The notes beneath the pieces were generated by a model that was not told the DNA's origin, did not search any database, and saw only the letters and a list, made by a program, of their open reading frames with translations. Positions 43,001 to 52,889 of a stretch of 62,000 nt of DNA are shown here, piece by piece. Source of the DNA: Symsagittifera roscoffensis (Eukaryota; Xenacoelomorpha; Acoela; Convolutidae); contig NC_087066.1 in assembly GCF_963678635.1 (NCBI RefSeq), forward strand, positions 1,767,745-1,829,744, read 5' to 3'. The position numbers and the translations under genes are program-made. Position 1 is the first letter of the stretch. The number at the start of each line of letters is the position of its first letter.

Positions 43001-46000
43001 TTTTCCGCATTGGATGATTTTAAAAATTCTTCCGCCGCCTTTTGAACCCCTCTTAAAACTTGATCCGCCAACTTGTCCCAATCCTTTGTGGTAAGGTTCC
43101 TGCTCTGGAACGTTTCCAGTATTTTGTCATCTGGCGTATGTCTCGTTATGTCTTTAGTTTCGTTCGAAGATTCTCCGGGAGTAAATGTGCTGGGTAGTCC
43201 TGTTTCAACCGGTGCTGGTATTATGTCAAGTTCAACATCGCGTGACTTAGCTACTTCTGCAGCTGTTTCCCCCGCTTTTTTATTCTTTGACTCCTGAACT
43301 GGTTGTCTCTTCGCTTTTTGCTTCTACCCCTTGATCGTCTTCGCGTTCTGTAATACTGGGCCCGCATTACTCGATTTCGCGCGCTTTCCTGACAAGTTTA
43401 TGCCTTTGTTTATTTCTGTGTCTTTTGATGTGACATAGTAATTACTGTCCAGACATGGTGTTTCCACCTTCTTCACATTTGACCCCTTTGGTTCATCTGA
43501 TAAATCATCTGACTCGCTATTTTCTGACTGAACTATTCCTTCCTTCTTCTTTGAGTTTGTTTTGGGTTCGTCGCCGTGTGGACTTCTATTCGTGTGTACT
43601 TGCTTCCTGGGTTTTTTTTCGGCTCCTTTATGACTATTTTCGCCTTGGCGAAATCGCTTTTGCGATAGACTGCTCTGCAGCTGTTTTTACCGTGTCGGGC
43701 GACTCTGATTGCACCTTTCCCTTGAGCGTATTCATAAGTGCCTTCCCACTTTTTCTACTTTCGTCTTTCCTTAACAACGTGGGTGATCCTTGTACAGTAT
43801 ACTCTTGGGGTTTGTCCTCGATGAATCCGTATTGCCATGAGTACAAAAGTTCTTTTCGAAGATCTGGGTTTATAGTACTCGTTTCATCTACTATTCTCCT
43901 GAGATCGTTATCTGAGATATCTCTTCTTTCCTCGTTCCATCTGGCGTTTGCCTCTAACAACGTTTTTAACGCCGTTGCCCTGCTCCTGTCTCGCGCTGAC
44001 TCCACCTCTGTTCTGAATAACGGACTCTGTTCCCTACTAGTTTCCCCTTTCTTAAGTATCTTCACGTTGTCTCGTGATTGGTCGATTCTCTTTTTTAATT
44101 GCGTCGCTGCGAGTGCTGAGCGTTGCAGTTGTTCTTTATCTAAACGATCAGAATTTTTAAGAAATGAATCTCTAAGTATTTTAAACTCAGTTTCCGGGAG
44201 TCGCCCCAAATGCGCCTTAAATGGTGAACAATGAATCGTTTTTTGCTTGATCCAACGAAGGTCTCGAATTATAGTACTTAGTGCAAGTTTTATTGAGGTT
44301 ACATTTTCGTCCAATGACATAACTCCCAATCTTCGTTTTATCGTTTGAATTGTTCTTTCCACCAATCCGCAACCACGATGATCACCAACGGGACAAAATT
44401 TTTGTTCAATATTATGATCAACGCAAAAATTTTTTCATCGTTTTCCCTTTAAACCCCGAGAGTTGATCCGTTCTGATGGATTCTGGAATCCCGTGTGCGT
44501 CTATGTACGTTCTGAGAAATTTCACTGAAGATTTACCACCAGTCGACTTAGTAATGTTTACCAATGGAAACTTCGAATATCTATCTATGGCCACAAGTAG
44601 GAAAATTTTTCTTCCCTTAGTATCTTCTAATGGTCCCGCATAATCTAATTGTAATTCCTCCCCTGGCTGCGATAGCAGTGGAAGCGGTTTTGATGCATTT
44701 TTGGGTATAACGTATTTAGCATTCTTACCGTAGCGAGCGCAACTTCTGCAATCCTCCGCCATGTTTACAAGGTCTTTATGCAAATGGGGCCACCACAAGT
44801 ACCGAGAGACATCCACCATTGCCTCCTGACCTGGGTGCCCGCGGTGTATTCGCTTAAGTACAGCTGGTCGCAATTGTTCTGGTACTGCCAATCTTCCGTC
44901 CACCACAATACAGTCGTCCACTACTGACATCTGATGCCACAGTGAATTTGTGTACGGGCCCATTAGCTCAAAGCTGTGTCGGTCTTTTCTCTCAATAACT
45001 CTTCTCAATCGATCCATCCACGTGTCTTCTGTTGTGAGTTCCACTAGAAGATTCCTGTCGAAGAGTTTGGAAAGATTAATGAAATTGTTATCTTCCCGAT
45101 TCTCAGCTTGCCTGCATTCACCTTGGACGGATTTTTCACCTTGTTAGTCATCAAGCTCACCTCTGTGCTCTCTGAGGTTGAATCCACCATGAGGTCCACC
45201 TCAACAATAGTCGGGGCGTTCGTACTCGGTGAGTTTCCTTGAGGACTTCCCCAACTTGACGATGCCTCTAGCTGGAGCATGTTCTCTGGTCTGATATTAT
45301 CCAATCGCTCAGACCCTACCAGGTCCCAGAAAGACCATAGCTTCTGTGGCTCTTCTTTCATTACTGATTGTGGTGGTATTTTTCGTTCCGTCTTTGTGGC
45401 GTTACTTTCCTCCATTCTATCTGTGGCATTTCCCAATCTGATCCATCGCTCTCGTGCCCCTGTGTCGTTCCCCTTTTCAAAGTTCGTGTTCGGTGAAAGG
45501 TTGTTTCCGTAACTCTTTCCAGCAGTTGGTTTTGATTTCCCGCCTTGTTTTCTATCTCTGTTGTCTTCTTTAACTTCTTCTCCATATTTTTTTCTTTCCG
45601 TTTTACGACCTGCTCCGTCTCAAATTTCTTTTGTTTTTTGTTATCCGATTCAATCAACTGTACGCAATGAGAGCTTTTGTTCAAACTGTTTTGAGCAATA
45701 TTGCAGAAACGTGAGTTTTGATCGTTTTCGTTCCGGTCGAGCTTTGTTTGGTTTTGAACAGAACGGTTGCTATAGCAACCAGGGGATGACGTGTTCGATA
45801 ATTCATCCAACGTGTTTCTTCGCTCAGAATATTCTAGAATGTTCGCTTCGTCAATGAAAGTATTTGTGTCCAGAAGCCTACTGTTTAAACAGTCGAGTGC
45901 TGTTTGAAATTGATCAATCGATGCTACCACAAACTTTTCATCTAATTCTGCCTCCGGCCACGGTTCCCCATTAGGTTCCTGGACAAATAATCCACTATAC

Positions 46001-49000
46001 CCATATCTTTCCCTGGTATATGAACTACCTTGAATTGATAAGGTAACAGTCGATCTACCCATCTCGTAATCCTAGATTGATAAGTCTTATTAGATTTTTG
46101 TTCCCCCAACGCTGATGTTAGAGCTGTTTGGTCGGTAGCTAAAATGAATTCTTTTCCCAATAAATAATGTTTAAATCTATCTACTGCCCAAACTACTGCT
46201 AGCAGTTCTAGTTCATTTGTTGAATACTTCTTTTCTTGGACATTAAGATATCTTGATCCAAAAGCAACTGGAATCCAATCCTCCCCATCAGTCGATTGTT
46301 CCAAAGTTGCCCCAAGACCACTATGGCTCGCATCGCATTTGACTCTAGTTTCTTTCTGAGGATCATAATAATTTATTTGAGCGATCTTCGCTATCGCTTT
46401 TTTTATTTCCTCAAATATGAGGGAGTGTTTTTACCCCCATTCAAATTTTTTCACCGGCGGTAGTTTTATGTCTTTCAATTTTTTCTTGTCATTTTCTTCC
46501 TTTAGTAGTGGTCTTAATTGATCCGTCAAGCTGGCTGCGTTAGGAATGAACTTCGATAAATGATTAATACTACCCAAAAACGATCTTAATTGTTTTAGTG
46601 ATTTCGGATGTTGCAGACTAAGTATCGCCTCCGTTTTTGTCACTTTTGGTGTTATTCCACTCGATGTAAGTTTATGACCCAACCAATTGACTTCGGTCTG
46701 AAGGAACTCACATTTGGATAACTTTAGCGCTAGATTTTCGTCATCTAGCTTCTTCATTACATCTAAAACCAGTTTCTCGTGTTCTATTTTAGTTCCTTTT
46801 GAAACGATCAGTATGTCATCCAGGAAACAAAATGTGTTTTTCGCATGGTTTAAAGTACAATCCATCGCTTTTTGGAATTCTGCGGGCATGTCTACTAATC
46901 CATAAAATCCTGTCAAAAATCTGTACGTACCCGTAGCTTGTCCTCCGACTATGTTAAAATTGCACTGTTTAGCTGTTTCTGCAGTCAAACGAAGTTGACT
47001 GTATGCATACTTTAAATCAAGCACCGTAAATTATAACGTACCCAGTGCTTTTGCCGTTACTATTTGACTAACCCCATCAATCAGTTCATCCACATTAGGC
47101 ATTTGGTATCTATTTCTATACAATTGTCTATTTATCGGTTTTGCATCCAATGCCAATTTGATTGAGTCGTCCTTTTTCACCGTTATTACAATCGGAGCAA
47201 TAAAACAACCGCTTGTGCGTTTATCTAATTTTGTTTTACTACCTTCTGATAACAATTTATCCAATTCAGCCAGCACTTTTCCTTGTATGTGAATAGGTAT
47301 TCTTCTACCTTTCTCTTGTATCGGACATAACGGATATTTGAATTTCGTGTTGACTGCATGATGTTTAGAATCTCCCTGTCGATCAAAAAGGGAAGCAAAC
47401 TTTTTAGAAAATTGTTGTTTCATACCCTCTGACTGCTCTCACAGTAGCACGTCAAACCTGGATCTATGTACCGGAGCTGATTTCTGAGATGTATGAATCC
47501 CCAATTTCCCTTGTAGATCCAAACCCAGTTCGCACCTAGCTCTTTTTTCTGTAACCAGGAAGTATGCATCCTTGACTTCCCAACCCGCAGAGCGAATATC
47601 TGCACAAACCGCTCCCAGTATCTGAATGGGATGTTTATTGTAATCCACAAATTGCATTGTCAGATTCATTTTTTCTGCCGGAACAAATTTAATTTCTGCT
47701 GATCCATCCAGTAGTTGCTTTGCGGTTGTCCAATTCAGAAAGGACACTGGACTTCCCGTATCAATTTTCAAATTGATAATTTGGTTTCTGATTCTAACCA
47801 ACGCCTTCAGCGCTTTGATTTTATGTGATCTTGGATCTCGCCGAATGTCTATCTTCGTGATTTCTTGGTTGGTTTCTTTTCCACTCATTTTCTTACAATT
47901 GCTGTCTGACATTTCTCTTATAACCTGTTTTTATTCTGCGTCCACCATCATTATCTCGAATTTGTCGCATGAATCGAAACATTGAATTAAGTTGCACTCT
48001 TCACCTGAACTCGATTTTTCCTCAAAAATTTCGTTTATTTGATTAGATCTACACATTTTTGCGAAGTGATTCGGTTTTGTGCAATTCTTACAATTCTTAC
48101 CCATTGCTGGACAATTCTTCAAATGCCCTGGACCGAAAAATTTTCCACAACGATTGCATGTCTTTTGATCTGATTTGGAAGTTGTATTCTTATTATCTGC
48201 CCATCTCTTTTGGGTCTGAGTTTTGTTTTGTCCTTTGTAGCTTGAATTTTTGATTCCAACAGCCATTATCGGTTCCTGTTTTATCTTAATTTGAGGTTCC
48301 CGCAATTGTCCTACTCCGGAACTTCCGCTTCCAGTCCTTTGGAACGCTTGAGTAGTCTGCTTACTATGCTCAAAATTTAATACCCCGTTTCAGTACTTCG
48401 TCTGGACTGAAAGTTTCGAATGTCAGTGTATCCTGTAATGCAGTATTCTCCATTCTAGAGATAAAGAGATCTCTAACTAGCTCCTCTTTTAAAACGTCCA
48501 GTTCAACCGTAGTGGCTTGCGCAGTAAGTGCTGCGTGGAAAGATTCCAACGACTCACCGGGTTCTTGAGCTCGTGTAAATAACCTGTAACGTTCATAAGT
48601 TATGTTCTTCGCTTTTTCAAATGATGCTTTTGCCAATTCCACCATTTCTCGGAATTCAAGTTTTGACACTTCTTCGTGAGGGTTCTTTTGCAGGAATTTC
48701 TTTTTCATCTCCGTACCTAGTGCCAGAAATAGTCGAGACGTAAGTCTTTTCTGAACCTCATTGTAGAACACATTATGTCCTACTTTAGGTCCACGTTCTT
48801 TCCTTTCCTCATTTTCTAGTATCACTTTGTCTCTCCTAAGCCTATCTCTGTTTTCCCGATCCCTTGCTGCTTGAGCAGTTTCTGCTTCTCCCGGTGTTTC
48901 GGGACGAGGCATTGGTTCGTCTATCATTTCTTTCGGGTCTTCTAATATTATTTCCGGATTCACGTTTTCCTTCACCAGCACAGCTAACATAAATTGATCC

Positions 49001-49934
49001 AACCAAATTTTGAAATTCCACGGTGGATCCGAACTAGCCGTTGTCCAGAATACTGGGATACCCATGTTAGTTCGATTATCCTGTGCCATGAATCCTGCTG
49101 GCTGCGCCATGTGATAAGTAATAGACTTGTATAACTACGATTCAATAACAGAGTTGTTATCAAAGAGTTAATTTAATCTTTGAATCTATTTTCTTTCTAA
49201 GGTTCCATGAACCAGCTCGGTAACCGTATCATTCTGTACGTGAGCGTAAGATGAATAAAAAAGAAGTCAATCGGTAATCAACATCCGATGGCCTTGGTAA
49301 TACATAATAACAATAGAGCTGCAAAATTATACATAACAACATATGTCCCAAGGTCAGTGATTAATGAGAGTAACCATTGCTACTGCACTTGCAGTAAGTG
49401 CCGTACCACAGTAACAAAGGATTTTTTTTAATCAACGAGGACTGCAACTGTTAATATAATGGTATAACGCATCAAACGGGTCTTCAAAGTAGATAAATGA
49501 AAGTAGATAAAAATGTAATTTGCAGATCATATCAATTTATCACCGGGTAAGTATACTTGCTTCTTAAAATTTTAGTTAAGCTACATGCACTTACCATTAT
49601 AATCAGGGTCTGCGCAGTCTAGGCGTCTGATCCTATGGAGAAGAGTGCTAGCTGCATGCATTGTGGTAAGATTCATTTCAGCATCTCCATCCAAATACTT
49701 TTGTAACAGCCGGTACATGGACCACTTCCGATCAGCAGATACTACTATAACAAGAAAAGGAGTGTGAAAACAATGTTAAGCCTAAAAAACTTTGAGAAAT
49801 TTTTTTAAAGATTCATATTTCAAACTGATCGAATCAGTTGTTTCACAACAGTACAGAACTATCGCAGCGTCAGACTAACCTTGTTTCCATATTGAGAGGA
49901 TGGAAAATGCGAGAACTATTGGCATCCAGTCCAT
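39754..49934 (-). CDS. Secreted Cys-rich small protein gene, whole span (3 exons)
   Basis: Three minus-strand exons with matching phase 1 junctions (49934-49880, 49744-49595, 40061-39754) encode 170 residues. The start MDWMPIVLAFSILSIW is a signal peptide, and VVSA before Asp-22 is a good cleavage site. The mature part has eight cysteines before the tail (LDCAD, FCSCM, YGCCM, SSGCT, GSCGY, YISCS) and ends in RRR followed by a hydrophobic C terminus (ALLFAVVIQV), as in GPI-anchored or tail-inserted proteins. I do not recognise the family. Intron 2 is about 9.5 kb and holds an H-family copy and the whole of Gypsy element B. Codon phase, splice sites and the composition of all three exons agree, but no transcript is available. 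It lies about 4 kb from another secreted-protein gene on the same strand. Confidence 0.65.
40667..41189 (-). mobile_element. H-family element, full-length diverged copy
   Basis: The left end is changed to CAAAACTGATCGTATCAGGG and the right end is GAAAGCCGGAAC. The word AATCAAAA occurs at both edges (overlapping the left terminus and just beyond the right one). This may be chance. Confidence 0.7.
41484..41884. repeat. Pair of ~52-bp direct repeats 349 bp apart
   Basis: TTCTTGATAAACTATCTCTG and the following TAGAACTAACCAATCATGAT occur at about 41484-41535 and again at 41833-41884 with two or three differences. More diverged similarity (GTGTTAATCACTCTTT near 41299 and GTGTTAGTCACTCTTT near 41993) has different spacing. 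This may be a rearranged older repeat. Confidence 0.5.
42186..42190. repeat. Target-site duplication of element B, left (GTAAC)
   Basis: GTAAC directly precedes the LTR start TGTGATAAGT, and GTAAC directly follows the other LTR at 49411-49415. A 5-bp duplication is normal for Ty3/Gypsy integration. Confidence 0.85.
42191..42494 (-). repeat. Element B 3' LTR
   Basis: 304 bp. On the minus strand it runs TGTGGTAGGGCACTTACTGC to TTACTTATCACA, with TG...CA ends. Paired with 49110-49410. Confidence 0.9.
42495..42506 (-). promoter_or_regulatory. Element B polypurine tract
   Basis: On the minus strand CCCAAGGGAAG directly precedes the 3' LTR. AAGGGAAG is the purine run expected to prime plus-strand DNA synthesis. 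Confidence 0.65.
42507..43633 (-). pseudogene. Element B Pol C-terminal tail
   Basis: Minus-strand frames after the integrase region continue with charged, low-complexity protein (runs of Lys, Glu, Ser and Asp such as SENSESDDLSDEPKG). Then come ADQVLRGVQKAAEEFL (43071-42868) and EDLVNPNRAALEAYRVKLAN (about 42855-42620). It probably corresponds to the long C-terminal tail of element A. Several frame changes occur. No known domain recognised. Confidence 0.55.
43634..44365 (-). pseudogene. Element B integrase, C-terminal half
   Basis: Carries the catalytic Glu in GLVERTIQTIKRRLG, matching GCVERTIG of element A, followed by LKRRIDQ-type basic helices and a Glu/Lys-rich region. It is out of frame with the upstream integrase part. 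The two frames meet at A6T5 (about 44430-44442), where one extra T explains the shift. The open antisense frame at 43455-44234 is a shadow of this coding sequence. Confidence 0.8.
44418..45044 (-). pseudogene. Element B integrase, zinc finger and core
   Basis: Contains the HHCC finger (RIHRGHPGQEA ... MAEDCRSCARYGK) and the first two catalytic Asp residues (LQLDYAGPLED and SIRTDQLSGFKG). It ends at a frameshift just before the Glu-containing part. The enzyme is inactive as written. Confidence 0.85.
45044..46062 (-). pseudogene. Element B linker between RNase H and integrase
   Basis: Two overlapping minus-strand frames (46062-45361 and 45436-45044) cover a charged, low-complexity region comparable to the linker of element A. 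The frame changes at about 45950-46000, again near 45400, and again near 45044. No domain recognised. Confidence 0.65.
45942..46304 (-). pseudogene. Element B RNase H
   Basis: Reads IPVAFGSRYLN, TNELELLAVVWAVDRFKHY, ATDQTALTSAL and DMGIVDYLSR, the RNase H blocks of Gypsy elements. The first block (CDASHSGLGATLEQ) lies just upstream in the same frame, between TAA 46431-46433 and this segment. Confidence 0.85.
46431..47024 (-). pseudogene. Element B reverse transcriptase, catalytic part
   Basis: Reads LDLKYAYSQL, ATGTYRFLTGFYGLVDMPAE, FCFLDDILIVSKG (FLDD active site) and NWLGHKLTSSGITP. TAA at 47031-47033, inside the block before LDLKYAY, and TAA at 46431-46433 interrupt an otherwise continuous frame shared with the protease upstream and RNase H downstream. 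Confidence 0.9.
47031..47423 (-). pseudogene. Element B reverse transcriptase, N-terminal part
   Basis: Reads FSKKFASLF, QEKGRRIPI, FIAPIVITVKKDDSIKLALD and RNRYQMPNVDELID, matching the start of RT in element A. In frame with the protease upstream, separated by TGA 47439-47441. Confidence 0.85.
47439..47912 (-). pseudogene. Element B aspartic protease
   Basis: IDTGSPVSFLNW is the retropepsin active site and ELGLDLQGKLG the later block. It is in the same frame as the zinc-knuckle segment upstream, separated by TAA 47931-47933, and as RT downstream. Confidence 0.85.
47931..48305 (-). pseudogene. Element B nucleocapsid zinc knuckles
   Basis: Two CCHC-type knuckles in a basic context: CNRCGKFFGPGHLKNC (long spacing) and CKNCTKPNHFAKMC (CX2CX4HX4C). 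The frame is open further upstream to overlap the end of gag, from which it is shifted by +1 near GGTATTAAATTTTGAG. Confidence 0.85.
48370..49110 (-). CDS. gag: Element B Gag (capsid part)
   Basis: A 246-codon frame with Gypsy Gag features: NFKIWLDQFMLAV near the start, the capsid stretch RLFTRAQEPGESLESFHAAL, and the major-homology-like LVRDLFISRMENTALQDTL near the end. The first ATG overlaps the last base of the LTR and the primer binding site; MAQDNRT eight codons on is an alternative start. It ends at a TGA where the nucleocapsid continues in another frame. Confidence 0.85.
   Translation of the reverse strand: MAQPAGFMAQDNRTNMGIPVFWTTASSDPPWNFKIWLDQFMLAVLVKENVNPEIILEDPKEMIDEPMPRPETPGEAETAQAARDRENRDRLRRDKVILENEERKERGPKVGHNVFYNEVQKRLTSRLFLALGTEMKKKFLQKNPHEEVSKLEFREMVELAKASFEKAKNITYERYRLFTRAQEPGESLESFHAALTAQATTVELDVLKEELVRDLFISRMENTALQDTLTFETFSPDEVLKRGIKF
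49090..49109 (-). promoter_or_regulatory. Element B primer binding site (tRNA-Ser-like)
   Basis: Directly after the 5' LTR, TGGCGCAGCCAGCAGGATTC on the minus strand complements a tRNA 3' end with CCA, discriminator G and a T-arm reading TTCGAATCCTGC. A G discriminator suits tRNA-Ser, the primer reported for Mag-type Gypsy elements. Identity of the tRNA is inferred. Confidence 0.65.
49110..49410 (-). repeat. Element B 5' LTR
   Basis: 301 bp. On the minus strand it runs TGTGGTACGGCACTTACTGC to TTACTTATCACA. Visible differences from the other LTR include GTAC/GTAG, GACC/AACC, CGGT/TGGT and a 3-bp indel. Confidence 0.9.
49411..49415. repeat. Target-site duplication of element B, right (GTAAC)
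   Basis: GTAAC immediately follows the LTR and equals 42186-42190. Confidence 0.85.
49595..49744 (-). CDS. Secreted Cys-rich gene exon 2
   Basis: On the minus strand the acceptor is TTGTTATAGTAG, a tandem TAGTAG site, so the exon can start at 49744 or 49741 and include or omit one Val. It encodes SADRKWSMYRLLQKYLDGDA, a Leu/Arg-rich helix (MHAASTLLHRIRRLDC) and ADPDYN. The donor ATG|GTAAGTG is strong, phase 1. It is too short for a standard frame scan but compositionally distinct. Confidence 0.68.
49880..49934 (-). CDS. Secreted Cys-rich gene exon 1 (signal peptide)
   Basis: 55 bp encoding MDWMPIVLAFSILSIWKQ and the first base of the next codon. The donor CAAG|GTTAGTC is phase 1. The upstream ~130 bp is open on the minus strand too but would add a long N-terminal extension; the signal peptide favours this Met. 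Confidence 0.6.
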
Positions 49935-50626
49935 TGATAGAACAACTAATGCATGCAAAACATACTTTATTTTCAGAAGAAGTCTTCCACACTTGTTGTA
50001 CTCTTCGCTAGGAAGTATGATGAAAACTATGCAGAGATCAGGGCTTCCAATGTGACTGCAGGCAGCTTCTCTCTTAAGGTCAAAAACTACCAGAGCGGTA
50101 CAAATCTAAAACACAATAAAAAACGCTTTGTTTCTTCGCACTCTCAGTTAATTTTAATTTTTAAATTCTTCGAAATTGTAAGAATTCATTAGTGCACCTC
50201 ACTTTTTTCTATTGGAGGACAGTTTTTTTAATGTAAATAGAAAACGAGGCAATTCGAGATTCAAACAAAGCAAAAAAAATGTTCAAATGGTTACTTTTTA
50301 TGTTTACTGCATGAACTCTTTCGATTGATGCGGCAGTATTGAACCAATGAGATGATATATTTATTATGTCTTCAGAGATAAAAAAAACAATTTTTGCAGA
50401 AAATAGACCGAAAATATTTATAATTTAAAATACTTTTCTTTAACTGACCGAGGCTTTTCACCATACAAGAAAAAGGCTGCTCGTATATCAGAGCAAGCCC
50501 TGGATGTTCTGACTGCTCGTTAATTGGTAAACTAGTGATCATTTTTAATGCAGAAACTTTGAATAACTATATATTTTTGAATGCCAATTTAAAAAGTTAA
50601 GTCCATAATTTTGACACAAAGTGAAA
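49935..50626. other. 5' flank of the Cys-rich gene, with an H-family end fragment
   Basis: The GC-richer stretch 49977-50100 is probably 5' UTR or an upstream exon. A decayed H-family end (GGCTGCTCGTATATCAGAGC then CCCTGGATGTTCTGACTGC) lies at about 50475-50520. Confidence 0.4.
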
Positions 50627-50924
50627 CAAGACTGCTCGTATCAGAGCGAAGCCCTGAAATGATCCGACTGCCTTTTAAGGCATATGAAGCAGTAATAACA
50701 TGAAAAAATTAAATAAAAAAAATTAAATGAAAAAAAATTTCGTAAAAGAAATTTGAGATTCTTTTGTGAAAATCATCCACGCACACGCCATATAAAGTAA
50801 AAAGTGATAGTTTTCGCTTCTAGTAACAAATCATTTATGGCAAATAAGCTTCCTTCAACCAACTTGGAACGATTTATAAGACGAATTAAATCGCCGCTTA
50901 AGCGTTAATTGTCCCAAATTGGTC
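50627..50924 (-). mobile_element. H-family element, truncated copy
   Basis: Starts CAAGACTGCTCGTATCAGAG and runs to GTTAATTGTCCCAAATTGGT, where similarity stops at the central palindrome, itself partly deleted. The second half is missing. Confidence 0.7.
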
Positions 50925-51210
50925 TTTCATTTCCTTTGATCGTTCCGACAAAATTTTAACATTTTTAAAGACTTGTTTCTGGAATCCAGGAACATATAGA
51001 CACAAAAATGTGCGCCTATCCAGTGCACAGTTTGGCCTCGTAATGACTAACTAATCAGAATCGGCCTTCAAGGCAACTGTCAATTCAAGAAACTGTTTCT
51101 GTGTTGAAATGAGGCCCTTGAAATTTTCTGGTTGATTTGAGTGAAGTGATAATCGAATTGCTACCTATCCTTATAATTTTCTCACCGGCTAAGCCAAGTA
51201 CAAAAAGTAG

Positions 51211-51744
51211 CAAGTCTGCTCGTATCAAGGCGAAGCAGTGAATGTTCTGACTGCCTTTTAAGGTCTTTGGAGCAGTAAAACTATGAAAAAATTATTTCTG
51301 ATAAAAACATGAATTTTTTTTTATACTTTGAGATTTTTTGTCAAAATCATCCACCGAACGGCATGTAAAGTACAAAGTGATAGATTTCACTCCTAATGTA
51401 TTAACAAATGTATTATGGCATATTAGCATCCTTGAGCTAAATTGGAACGATTTTTAAGACCATGATTAAATCTCCGCTTACGCGTTAGTAGCGCAAAATA
51501 CATCGCTCGTTAATTGTCCATAATTGGCCAAAATGGCAATCTTTGAACCCCCATATTTTTACAAAAAATGATCACAGGTAAAAGATATATTTTTTCAAAT
51601 TTAAGCCCAAGACAACAATAACTTTTGATTGATCATTTAAAAATTCCGTCAAAAATGGCATGTTAAAAAGTCAAAATTTGCTGAAGAAAAAAAAACCCAC
51701 CCCGAGCACAAATGTTCCGTTACTCTTGTCATGAAAGTCGGAAC
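51211..51744 (-). mobile_element. H-family element, full-length diverged copy
   Basis: CAAGTCTGCTCGTATCAAGG to GAAAGTCGGAAC. Both hairpins carry mismatches (CAAGGCGAAGCAGTG; CTCTTGTCATGAAAG). Confidence 0.7.
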
Positions 51745-52889
51745 AAAAACCAAATAGACTGTCTCAATTCAACTTGAACACATTCTTGCAATATTAGCAA
51801 AACGAACAAGTGTTGAGCAATACTAGCAAACCGGCAAGCCATGCGTTTAAATTATACAAAAATTCTTTTTCAAAAATCTCAACTGCAAAAAAAGGATCAA
51901 ACCAGCAAAATTTTTGCAATTTTCTATTAGTAGCACAAATTTTTAATATGGTATCTTAAAATTTCGCCAAGGCCCAATTTTGCGAAGTCTTCTTCCACGC
52001 GCCCGCAAAGAAAACTATCAGTGGCAAATTGCTCTCAGTAACAACAGGGACGGATCTCGAGGGGGATTTTAGAAAAAACTTTTGAAAGTTTTATCGACTT
52101 TTTTTCTAGGTTGATCAAATTTTCCGAGCTCTTCCAAATCACCTCAAAGAACCTATTTTGGCAGAATTGTATGATAAGCATTTTTAATCCAATTTTAAAT
52201 CATTTTTTTTAATGACCAGAAAGCTTCAAAAGAGGCAATTAGACCAAAACTGTTCATTAAAAAACTTTAAAACACTTTTGAAATTTTGTATGAAGTTTGT
52301 ATGATAAGCATTTTTTCCATAGACTTCATATATGAAACTTTATGATAAACTGTGTAACAATATTTGCGTCGCAACAATTTTTGCCACTTAGTTTGAACAA
52401 GAGAGTTCGATTTTATAACAAACTTTGCTTATGTAAACAGCTGAACGCATATCTGAAAATTGCCAAAATTGTTCTGGACTCCGGGAAAGCGTCTCCATAT
52501 AAAGCGGTTTTTCTGTAGCGGTTTCGACAAAATTTTAAGTGCTGGGACTAACACTATCTAAAAATGGTGGAAAAATCGGCTTAAAAAGAAACTTTTTATC
52601 AGGCATTACACCAAACTGGATTTAAAACTTGGGTTACAAAGCCTCATTGAGACAGCAGACGAAGATGTACTGATCTTTCTGTAGATCAAGTATTTCAAGA
52701 ATAGTTGGATCGGCGCAATAGAAAGGGCTGCGGAGCGAACAATTCTGTAAACGGATAGCACCGCGCAAAGAAATTTGAGCAAGAAAAAGACCTAGCTGTT
52801 AATTTTTGGGTTCTATAATTTGTTTCTTTTAAATACTGAAAGTCAAAAAATGTTCGCTTTACGAATTATCTCTTGGTTCGAATGGTGGC
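51745..52889. other. Intergenic, no gene seen
   Basis: AT-rich with no supportable frame. A short word TTTGTATGATAAGCATTTTT is repeated at about 52168 and 52300. Confidence 0.5.

Larger units (their letters stand above)
42191..49410 (-). mobile_element. Complete Ty3/Gypsy LTR retrotransposon, element B (inactive)
   Basis: 7,220 bp from LTR to LTR, minus strand, with 5-bp target duplications GTAAC on both sides. The order on the minus strand is LTR, primer binding site, gag, zinc knuckles, protease, RT, RNase H, integrase, long C-terminal tail, polypurine tract, LTR. The reading frame is broken by at least three premature stops and at least three frameshifts, so it cannot make its own proteins. 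The two ~300-bp LTRs differ at roughly ten positions plus a short indel, which implies a moderately old insertion. It is a different lineage from element A, judging by protein motifs, and sits in an intron of the Cys-rich gene in the same orientation. Confidence 0.92.
40062..49594 (-). other. Intron 2 of the Cys-rich gene (9.5 kb, transposon-filled)
   Basis: Contains an H-family copy (40667-41189), direct repeats at 41484 and 41833, and Gypsy element B (42191-49410), all inside a proposed phase-1 intron. Removing element B leaves an intron of about 2.3 kb. The stretches 40062-40666 and 41190-42190 hold no gene I can support. Confidence 0.55.

Noticed and set aside
43455-44234. 259-codon plus-strand frame
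   Set aside because: Antisense shadow of the element B integrase region, whose minus-strand translation has clear integrase motifs.
49953-50192. 79-codon plus-strand frame with an AG acceptor before KKSSTLVVLFARKY
   Set aside because: No partner exon on the plus strand; the minus strand here leads directly into the signal-peptide exon, so it is more likely 5' UTR.
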